Position numbers and translations under genes: made by a program
Assembly: GCA_002733735.2 (NCBI GenBank)
Contig: NVWT02000003.1
Coordinates: forward strand, 103,001-108,159
From: Robiginitomaculum sp.
GTDB lineage: Bacteria > Pseudomonadota > Alphaproteobacteria > Caulobacterales > Maricaulaceae
Length of the DNA stretch: 5,159 nucleotides
Direction of reading: 5' to 3'
In this document: positions 1 through 5,159 of the stretch, piece by piece
How positions within the stretch are numbered: the first letter of the stretch is position 1
Layout of the letters: each line of letters starts with the position of its first letter
Notes under the pieces: generated by a model
Databases searched by the model: none
Told to the model about the DNA's origin: nothing
Seen by the model: the letters and a program-made list of their open reading frames with translations, nothing else

Positions 1-1206
1 TGCATTTTCGCGGCATTACCGTTTTTACTTAAACCGGTTCCGCTTTCATTTAGTGATGCAATATTCGAAGCCATGTCCGGCCTTACCACCACCGGATCAA
101 CCGTAATGTCCGGCCTTGATGATATGAACCCGGGAATATTACTGTGGCGTGCATTACTGCAATGGATTGGTGGCATTGGTATTATTGTTACAGCTTTGGC
201 GGTTTTACCGATGCTAAAAGTTGGTGGTATGCAATTGTTTTCCAGCGAATGGTTTGATCCAATGGGTAAGTTTTTACCCAGAGCTGGTGGAATTGCCGCT
301 GGTATTTCGTTTGTTTATTTGGCTCTGACTATTATTTGCGGCATTGTCTATTGGATGTTGGGCATGAGCGCATTTGATGCGATGTGCCATGCCATGACCA
401 CTATTGCCACTGGCGGCTTTTCTAATTCCGATGCTAGTTTTGCTACCTATGCTCCGGTTGGCGCCGATATGGCAGCTAGCGTCTTTATGATCGCCGGCGC
501 ATTACCGTTTGGCCTTTATATATTAGCGGCAAATGGCAATCCAATGGCAGTTTTCCGTGATGTGCAGGTTCGCGCGTTTTTAAGCGGAATTATTATTCTG
601 GTATTGGTAATGTTGATCTATGTTTTAATTCAACAACCATCACTTGATGTGCATCCTTTGCGTGCCGCAACCTTTAATGTCATTTCAATTCTTACCGGTA
701 CGGGTTATGCTTTGGGTAATGTTGAGGCCTGGGGGCCGGCAAGTGCCGGTTTTTTCTTCTTGCTGATGTTTATTGGTGGCTGCGCCGGCTCTACATCATG
801 CTCTATCAAGGTGTTTAGGTTTCAAGTGGCGTTTGAAGGCTTGCGTTCTTATATCGGACGCATGACCTTTCCACGCGAAGTAGACACTATGACCTATAAT
901 GGCCGGGCTTTACCTGCCTCCGCCTTGTACTCGGTTTTGGGTTTTATATTTGCATTTTTTGCCTGCTATGCAGTTTTGGCAGTTGGGTTGTCTTTAACCG
1001 GACTTGATACAATCACCGCCCTTTCATCGGCGGCGACCTCTATTGCCAATGTTGGCCCAGGTCTTGGGCCAGTAGTCGGAGCAGAGGGGAATTTTGCGTC
1101 CCTGCCAGATCCCGCCAAATGGATGATGGCCGCAGGGATGATTGTCGGGCGGTTAGAAATCTTTACGGTTCTGGTTTTATTTACCCCGAAATTCTGGTTG
1201 TCATAG
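1..1206 (+). CDS. trkH: TrkH-family potassium uptake channel subunit, 5' end missing
   Basis: Inner-membrane, ion-conducting subunit of a Trk-type K+ uptake system, which normally works with a cytoplasmic NAD/nucleotide-binding TrkA partner (not in the window). The frame is open from base 1, so the ATG at 73 is internal. There are 401 visible residues against roughly 480 usual for the family, so about 80 N-terminal residues are missing. Four selectivity-filter loops typical of TrkH are visible: TTTGST (visible residues 29-34), ATGGFS (136-141), LTGTGYALG (about 231-239) and NVGPGLG (350-356). After loop 3 comes GGCAGSTSCSIKVFRF, where E. coli TrkH has GSTGGG; from memory the SC-S form is common in alphaproteobacteria, so this is a sub-type and not a defect. 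The end, with GRLEIFTVLVLFTPKFW, is the normal family C-terminus. The TAG at 1204-1206 lies 19 bp from the stop of the convergent phnD-phnE gene, and I see no hairpin terminator between them. Assignment to TrkH is firm; the choice between TrkH and TrkG paralogues is nominal. Confidence 0.95.
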   Translation, partial: CIFAALPFLLKPVPLSFSDAIFEAMSGLTTTGSTVMSGLDDMNPGILLWRALLQWIGGIGIIVTALAVLPMLKVGGMQLFSSEWFDPMGKFLPRAGGIAAGISFVYLALTIICGIVYWMLGMSAFDAMCHAMTTIATGGFSNSDASFATYAPVGADMAASVFMIAGALPFGLYILAANGNPMAVFRDVQVRAFLSGIIILVLVMLIYVLIQQPSLDVHPLRAATFNVISILTGTGYALGNVEAWGPASAGFFFLLMFIGGCAGSTSCSIKVFRFQVAFEGLRSYIGRMTFPREVDTMTYNGRALPASALYSVLGFIFAFFACYAVLAVGLSLTGLDTITALSSAATSIANVGPGLGPVVGAEGNFASLPDPAKWMMAAGMIVGRLEIFTVLVLFTPKFWLS

Positions 1207-1225
1207 ACCGACTTGCTGGCAACCC

Positions 1226-3166
1226 TTACATCAAGCGCTTACGTAATACCTGACTTAGGAAGTCTACCAAAGTTACAGCAACGATAATAATCAGCAAAAT
1301 CGCTGCGGTTTTTCCGTATTGAAAAGAGTTAATTTGTTCGAACAATAATTGTCCAATACCGCCAGCACCAATCAGACCCAAAATCGTCGCCGATCTGGTA
1401 TTAGATTCAAACCGATAAAGCGCATAAGACGTCCATAAAGGAGCCACTTGCGGGATCACCCCCCAGACCACTTCATGAATGGATTTCGCACCAGTTGCCC
1501 GAACGCCCTCAACTGGGCCAGGATCCATAGCTTCGACCGCCTCAGAGAATAATTTAGCTAATACACCCGTGGTATGTATCGCCAATGCCATAACTCCGGC
1601 AAACGGGCCAAGACCAACGGTGACCACAAACATGGTACCGATCACCAACTCGTTGATTGAACGAAATGCGTCCATTAGCCTTCGAACTGGAAACACAATC
1701 CACGTAGGCGCTACATTATGCGCCGACAATAGACCCAAAGGAATAGCGGCAATTACCGACAAGAAAGTGCCCCAAAGCGCTATCTGTATAGTGACCGACA
1801 TTTGTTGCAAATAAAGCCCGCCATCTTTCCAGTCGATTTTTAAGAAACCGCTGGCATATTCGCCCATCCTGGCACGATTATCGATCAATAACGGTGCTTT
1901 AAAAATTTCAGCCGCCACATAAGCCCAAACCAAGGCGGCGATAAAAATTGCCCAGACACTAGCATTAAATAACCGATCTTTAAGCGGTGTAGCAGGCCCA
2001 GCGCCACGTCTAGCTGACGACCAAAGGAGGAACCCGAAAGCGATCAGGCCAACGGTTAGGGTGAAGATCACTCTTGACCACGGAATATCCAGTCCTTTGG
2101 GCCCACGTAAGCTGTCATCGGTGTAGGCTGGGGTTCCCTTTGGTTTAACGATTTCTGCATCCTCAGCTTCTTGCATTTTATTTAGCTTAGCCTGCAATAA
2201 GGCAAGTTTGTCCGTGCGCTCATCTTCAGATATTGATCTATCCGATTGGACAAAGGCCATATCTCGAACCATTTCTAGACGAATAATTGGATCAAGATGG
2301 CTATCATTAGCCGGAAGGAATGTACCAAAATCCAATTCGCCCAATATCTCACGCTGGCGTTGTAGTTCAGCCGGGTTTTCCGCCCGACGACCATAAGTCA
2401 TGAAGAAGTATAATAGCTTTTCTTTAACTTCAACCGGCACATCTTTGCGCCAAATAATCGGGTCGGTTTGGATCAGCGGAGATTCCCAAATCACCCGTAC
2501 TCGTTCCAAAATTTCCGGACGAGTGCGAGCCAAACGTTTTAAATTGGTGGTGTTATTGGTTGCTACATCAAGCAAGTTATTAGCCACGGTCAAACCATTA
2601 GCTTCGTGGGTGGCGTTACGCACATTTTTAAAGCATTCGGTGGGAATAATACCATTCGGAGCAAAAATATAAGCCATCGGCATTAAAGTGCCAGAGGTAG
2701 AGTTTGGATCACCCATGCCGAAGTTGATGGTTTTATCGCAAGTTAAAATATCCTCAACGGTTTGAAACGGGCTATCTTTTGGCACCAAAAGAACCGAACG
2801 ATAACCTGGGGCTCCATCGGGGTAAGTGGCTTTGGCAAACACTTCGCCATTAGACCGGCGTAAAGCCTCTAGCCCAGACTTGTTAGACAGCCAAGCAACC
2901 TCGACCTCTCCAAAACGCATGGCTTCAATAATACCGGAATAATTAGCAGCAAAAAATGGCTTAATTTTAAGACCAGTCATTTCTCCCATGTCTTTGAGGA
3001 ACGGCGTCCAAAGTGTCGATAAATTATCAGAACTTTCAGTAGTGATAATTCCAAACTTTAACTCCCGAGCCGGCGGTTCTTCTTGTGCTGATGACGGAAT
3101 ACTAATTATTGCCAGCACGAGCAGTAGCAACGCACCTAATTTGAGCGACAATACAGAATTTTTCAT
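1226..3166 (-). CDS. phnDE: PhnD-PhnE fusion: phosphonate-type ABC transporter binding protein joined to its permease
   Basis: Single 646-residue protein that combines two normally separate subunits of a phosphonate-type importer. Residues 1-27 are a signal peptide (hydrophobic core, SSA|Q cleavage). Residues about 35-337 are a full PhnD domain, closely similar to E. coli PhnD as I recall it, with DPNSTSG (153-159) for the phosphonate group, Y76, Y122, H187 and D235. A polar linker (338-362) leads to an extra membrane helix (about 365-383) ending in a positive SSARR. Residues about 395-646 are PhnE: first helix at 402-422, EAA-type coupling loop around 545-573 (EGVRATGA, GVIPQ), YRFESNTRSATILG (584-597), GAGGIG (600-605) and a last helix at about 620-637. 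The extra helix carries the chain from periplasm to cytoplasm, so both halves have correct topology. The only cysteines are C143 and C178, both in the binding domain. The position matching E. coli Glu177 is Thr207. The start ATG directly follows the phnC stop and has a strong GGAGG. The family is certain; the ligand (phosphonate, phosphite or phosphate) is not determined. Confidence 0.95.
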   Translation of the reverse strand: MKNSVLSLKLGALLLLVLAIISIPSSAQEEPPARELKFGIITTESSDNLSTLWTPFLKDMGEMTGLKIKPFFAANYSGIIEAMRFGEVEVAWLSNKSGLEALRRSNGEVFAKATYPDGAPGYRSVLLVPKDSPFQTVEDILTCDKTINFGMGDPNSTSGTLMPMAYIFAPNGIIPTECFKNVRNATHEANGLTVANNLLDVATNNTTNLKRLARTRPEILERVRVIWESPLIQTDPIIWRKDVPVEVKEKLLYFFMTYGRRAENPAELQRQREILGELDFGTFLPANDSHLDPIIRLEMVRDMAFVQSDRSISEDERTDKLALLQAKLNKMQEAEDAEIVKPKGTPAYTDDSLRGPKGLDIPWSRVIFTLTVGLIAFGFLLWSSARRGAGPATPLKDRLFNASVWAIFIAALVWAYVAAEIFKAPLLIDNRARMGEYASGFLKIDWKDGGLYLQQMSVTIQIALWGTFLSVIAAIPLGLLSAHNVAPTWIVFPVRRLMDAFRSINELVIGTMFVVTVGLGPFAGVMALAIHTTGVLAKLFSEAVEAMDPGPVEGVRATGAKSIHEVVWGVIPQVAPLWTSYALYRFESNTRSATILGLIGAGGIGQLLFEQINSFQYGKTAAILLIIIVAVTLVDFLSQVLRKRLM

Positions 3167-3973
3167 TTACACGGCCTCCATTGACCAAAAAGCATCTTCG
3201 TATTCGTCGCCATAAACCGCGATCATGTCATCTTTTGTCATATCTTTGGCCGAGCCATCATAAATCACCCTGCCATCTTTTAACGCCACAACTCGCTTGC
3301 AATAGCGAATAGCAAAATCTACCTGATGCAAAGAGACGACGATGGTGATGCCATCACGCTCATTTAGTTCTTGCAATTGATCCATCACATGACGTGCTGA
3401 AACCGGATCAAGCGAGGCAATCGGCTCATCGGCCAAAATCATTTTTGCTCTTTGTGTTAATGCTCTGGCGATTGCGCCGCGTTGTTTTTGTCCGCCAGAG
3501 AGCTTTGATGCCCGCCGTCCAGCAAATTCGGCCACGCCTACACGCTCGAGCGCGTCCATTGCCCGCTGGCGATCTTCGGCAGGGTACAGCCCCAACACTC
3601 CGCGCCAAGTTGGTATCCGTCCCAACACACCGATCAATACATTTGAAAACAGGCTAAGCCGACCAACAAGATTAAACGATTGAAAAATCATTCCAATGTC
3701 ACGGCGGCGATAATATAGCCCCTTGGCAAGGCGGCCATCACGTTGCACTTTGCGGTTAAATACCAATATCCGCCCGGAGCCTTTGGCGGCGGTTTGTAAG
3801 CCATCAATAGTACGTAAAAGCGTTGATTTACCGGAGCCAGAAGCACCGATCAACGCAACCATCTCGCCGGGTTGTACCTCAAGATCAATATTATAAAGTG
3901 CGGTAAAATCACCAAACTTAACACTGGTATCTTGCACCACTAAAGCTGGCGTATCTGCCTTGTCGTTACCCAT
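3167..3973 (-). CDS. phnC: PhnC-type ABC transporter ATPase
   Basis: Cytoplasmic ATPase of the phosphonate-type importer; it would dimerise and drive the PhnE half of the downstream fusion. With the ATG start it has 268 residues, close to the usual PhnC length. Motifs in order: Walker A GASGSGKST (43-51), Q-loop FQSF (Gln98), signature LSGGQ (158-162), Walker B MILADEP with Asp182 and catalytic Glu183, D-loop SLDP, and switch His216 in SLHQVD. All are intact. The YYRRRDIGMIFQSFNLV stretch before and around the Q-loop is typical of PhnC. I chose the ATG at 3973 over an in-frame TTG at 3988: the TTG is directly preceded by a stop codon and lacks a Shine-Dalgarno, whereas GGGA lies 9 bases upstream of the ATG. 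It is first gene of a two-gene operon and its TAA abuts the next ATG. The ATPase call is certain; PhnC rather than another ABC class is well supported by its neighbour. Confidence 0.95.
   Translation of the reverse strand: MGNDKADTPALVVQDTSVKFGDFTALYNIDLEVQPGEMVALIGASGSGKSTLLRTIDGLQTAAKGSGRILVFNRKVQRDGRLAKGLYYRRRDIGMIFQSFNLVGRLSLFSNVLIGVLGRIPTWRGVLGLYPAEDRQRAMDALERVGVAEFAGRRASKLSGGQKQRGAIARALTQRAKMILADEPIASLDPVSARHVMDQLQELNERDGITIVVSLHQVDFAIRYCKRVVALKDGRVIYDGSAKDMTKDDMIAVYGDEYEDAFWSMEAV
3175..3179 (-). promoter_or_regulatory. Ribosome-binding site of the phnD-phnE fusion, inside phnC
   Basis: GGAGG on the minus strand, 8 bases before the ATG of the fusion gene, lying within the last codons of phnC (Met-Glu-Ala-Val-stop). 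The phnC TAA is immediately followed by the fusion ATG (TAAATG) with no base between. This fixes the start of the fusion gene and implies translational coupling: ribosomes finishing phnC clear and feed the site. Confidence 0.85.
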
Positions 3974-4000
3974 ATCACCAATTCCCAATTACTGGATTAT

Positions 4001-4020
4001 CAAATGTAAATACTCATTTG
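4001..4020. repeat. Short inverted repeat upstream of phnC
   Basis: Perfect 6-bp arms CAAATG (4001-4006) and CATTTG (4015-4020) separated by 8 bases, 28 bp upstream of the phnC ATG. With the candidate promoter above, it would fall just downstream of the transcription start, a place where a dimeric repressor could bind. The arms are short and A+T-rich, so chance is possible; as an RNA hairpin it would be weak. Confidence 0.35.
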
Positions 4021-4034
4021 CCCCATGGTCATTT

Positions 4035-4064
4035 ATTATTGCGACACGTTGGCGATTCGGACAA
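4035..4064 (-). promoter_or_regulatory. Candidate promoter for phnC-phnDE
   Basis: On the minus strand TTGTCC (4064-4059; 4 of 6 to TTGACA) is followed after 18 bases by AATAAT (4040-4035; 5 of 6 to TATAAT). This would start transcription roughly 50-60 bases before the phnC ATG. The -35 element lies inside one copy of the direct repeat. Such matches arise easily in A+T-rich DNA, so this is a suggestion only. Confidence 0.3.
4051..4064 (+). repeat. Direct repeat, copy 1 (phnC-proximal)
   Basis: GGCGATTCGGACAA. It matches copy 2 at 4234-4248 in the same orientation, apart from one missing G. It overlaps the candidate -35 of the phnC promoter, 77 bp upstream of the phnC ATG. Possible binding site for a regulator shared with the divergent receptor gene. 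Confidence 0.5.
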
Positions 4065-4233
4065 GCATTGTGACGGCTTAACCCCCAAGGGCAAGTGATT
4101 TAATAACCAATTACGAAGATTTACACTTAACCAGCATCAACGCGATGGAATAATAATGTCACATGAATATGAAAATATCTAAAGTCGCATAATCCTGTCT
4201 CGCAGATGTGTAAATTGTGGTTTATAGTATAGA

Positions 4234-4248
4234 GGCGATTCGGGACAA
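4234..4248 (+). repeat. Direct repeat, copy 2 (receptor-proximal)
   Basis: GGCGATTCGGGACAA, identical to copy 1 at 4051-4064 except for one extra G. It lies 45 bp upstream of the receptor ATG and a few bases after the TATAGT box at 4223-4228, close to where transcription would begin if that box is used. Confidence 0.5.
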
Positions 4249-4282
4249 ATGTTTCGAATTTTTAGTTTATTATAGCGTCATC

Positions 4283-4288
4283 AGGGGA
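4283..4288 (+). promoter_or_regulatory. Ribosome-binding site of the TonB-dependent receptor
   Basis: AGGGGA with its last G six bases before the ATG at 4294. It supports that start, which also gives a complete signal peptide. Confidence 0.8.
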
Positions 4289-4293
4289 CTACC

Positions 4294-5159
4294 ATGAACA
4301 CTACAATTAAATCAGCGATACTTACCGGCCTGCTCGGTGTGTCGTCTATTGCGATTACCACCGCGCTGGCAACACCAGCTTCTGCACAGGTCACATCTTC
4401 AGCCATCAACGGCCAGGTTTTAGACAATGGCGGACAAGCCGTTGCTAATGCAAATGTTACCATTATTCATGTACCAAGCGGATCAACAAAATCCGTCACC
4501 ACATCAGCAAACGGTGTGTTTTTTGCTTCTGGCTTGCGCGTCGGCGGCCCATATAGTGTTTCCGTAACATCAACTTCTGGCAATGTTTCGCAGGATGATG
4601 TTCGGTTACGTCCGGCGACAAATAGTCTTCGCTTAATTGTTGGGACAGCAGACGAAATCATAGTTACCGGTGTTCGTGCTGAAGGTTTGAATTTAAACAA
4701 TGGTGTAGGCTCTGCGTTTAGTGGCCGAGACATTTTGAATCAACCAACCACTCAAAGAGATCTAATTGCAACATTGCTTAGGGATCCACTCTCCAACTCA
4801 TCAGGTGAAGGCAATTTATCCGTTGCTGGTGCTAATCCGCGCTTTAACGCATTGGCGATTGACGGCTCCCTACAAACTGATGACTTTGGTCTTTCTGGTT
4901 CTTCTTATGCAACGGCACGCTCGCCAATCTCACTTGATGTTGTAGAATCAGCTTCAATTGTGGCTAGTGATTACTCCGTTACTAATTCCGGCTTTACCGG
5001 TGGCTTGATCAATGTGGTTACTAAATCTGGCACCAACGAAATCAATGGAGCCGGTTATTTCTACTATCAAGATGAAAGCTTCTATGGTAACCGCTCTGCT
5101 GGAACTGATGTTGCTACCGCTGCATTTACGGAAAAAGAATACGGCTTGGTCCTCAGCGG
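4294..5159 (+). CDS. Oar-like TonB-dependent outer-membrane receptor, 3' end missing
   Basis: N-terminal 288 codons of an outer-membrane receptor; the frame runs open off the right edge. Residues 1-31 are a signal peptide with a classic ASA|Q cleavage site. Residues about 36-116 form a carboxypeptidase-regulatory-like beta-sandwich domain (SSAINGQVLDNGGQAVANA, then SANGVFFASGL). EIIVTGVR (121-128) resembles the TonB-box motif seen at this position in many alpha- and gammaproteobacterial receptors. The plug domain follows: AGANPRFNALAIDG, then TDDFGLSG, ISLDVVESASIVASDYSV, and GFTGGLINVVTKSGTNEINGAG leading into the first barrel strands. This N-terminal domain plus plug pattern is the Oar-like class, usually about 900-1100 residues, so most of the barrel is outside the window. 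Substrates of this class are poorly known and cannot be read here. It is divergent from phnC-phnDE, and a shared repeat lies between them. The start at 4294 is supported by AGGGGA and the signal peptide. The receptor call is firm; any link to phosphonate uptake is inference. Confidence 0.93.
   Translation, partial: MNTTIKSAILTGLLGVSSIAITTALATPASAQVTSSAINGQVLDNGGQAVANANVTIIHVPSGSTKSVTTSANGVFFASGLRVGGPYSVSVTSTSGNVSQDDVRLRPATNSLRLIVGTADEIIVTGVRAEGLNLNNGVGSAFSGRDILNQPTTQRDLIATLLRDPLSNSSGEGNLSVAGANPRFNALAIDGSLQTDDFGLSGSSYATARSPISLDVVESASIVASDYSVTNSGFTGGLINVVTKSGTNEINGAGYFYYQDESFYGNRSAGTDVATAAFTEKEYGLVLS

Larger units (their letters stand above)
3974..4293. other. Divergent intergenic region between phnC and the TonB-dependent receptor
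   Basis: 320 bp, visibly richer in A and T than the flanking genes, with no convincing gene or tRNA. It must carry promoters for both divergent genes. I see a possible sigma70-like promoter toward phnC (4035-4064), an inverted repeat (4001-4020), a near-perfect direct repeat (4051-4064 and 4234-4248), and a TATAGT -10-like box at 4223-4228 toward the receptor with no recognisable -35. No full Pho box (two CTGTCAT-like units at 11-bp spacing) is present. Two reading frames of 8-9 codons near 4156-4192 lack good ribosome-binding sites and are not called. Confidence 0.85.

Noticed and set aside
1479..1814. Plus-strand open frame of 111 codons inside the permease half
   Set aside because: It is antisense to clearly conserved PhnE sequence, has no recognisable domain, and reads as a shadow of the real gene.
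2247..2257. CGATTGGACAA resembling the intergenic direct repeat
   Set aside because: It lies within the coding sequence of the PhnD domain and lacks the GGCGATTCGG core; likely chance.
3974..3988. TTG at 3988 as the start of phnC, adding five residues
   Set aside because: It directly follows a stop codon, lacks a ribosome-binding site, and the added residues are not part of the ATPase fold; the ATG at 3973 has GGGA upstream.
4059..4077. Possible Pho box on the minus strand upstream of phnC (CCGTCAC, 5 bases, then TTGTCCG)
   Set aside because: The first half matches CTGTCAT fairly well, but the second shares only TGTC and is one base too far away. A PhoB site would be expected for such an operon, but this is too weak to call.
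4157..4163. Lone TGTCACA half-site on the plus strand
   Set aside because: No second half-site at 11-bp spacing on either side.
4156..4192. Tiny overlapping reading frames (MSHEYENI and MNMKISKVA) that could be leader peptides
   Set aside because: Only 8-9 codons, no convincing ribosome-binding site, and no attenuator structure after them.
4281..4733. Minus-strand open frames opposite the receptor gene
   Set aside because: They lie opposite a signal peptide, regulatory-like domain and plug that are well supported on the plus strand.

Overview
The window comes from a Gram-negative bacterium. It contains a TonB-dependent outer-membrane receptor with a signal peptide, a periplasmic binding domain tethered to an inner-membrane permease, and a TrkH-type potassium channel subunit. 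The Oar-like receptor and the TrkH sub-type (GSTSCSIKVFRFQ after the third filter loop) suggest an alphaproteobacterium, perhaps near the Hyphomonadaceae/Maricaulales. That placement is from recall of family sequences and is tentative below class level.

Layout. Bases 1-1206 (+) hold the C-terminal part of trkH, cut by the left edge. A 19-bp gap separates its stop from the stop of a convergent minus-strand pair. That pair, read right to left, is phnC (3973-3167, ATPase) followed directly by a 646-codon gene (3166-1226). The long gene encodes a PhnD-type phosphonate-binding domain fused to a PhnE-type permease. Bases 3974-4293 are a 320-bp divergent intergenic region with candidate promoter elements, a 6-bp inverted repeat and a 14/15-base direct repeat that has one copy near each gene. 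Bases 4294-5159 (+) are the N-terminal part of an Oar-like TonB-dependent receptor, cut by the right edge.

How the genes may work together. PhnC and the PhnD-PhnE fusion make a complete importer from two genes. The binding domain captures the ligand in the periplasm, the fused permease (presumably a homodimer) forms the pore, and PhnC hydrolyses ATP. The stop codon of phnC abuts the ATG of the fusion, and the ribosome-binding site GGAGG lies inside the end of phnC, so the two are probably translationally coupled. No C-P lyase or phosphonatase gene is in the window, so the substrate cannot be read from context. The divergent receptor could be the outer-membrane partner, but that rests only on adjacency and the shared repeat. 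TrkH is probably unrelated.

The most notable points are the PhnD-PhnE fusion with an extra membrane helix that makes its topology work, the substitution of one amine-binding residue in the PhnD pocket, and the paired repeat in the divergent promoter region.
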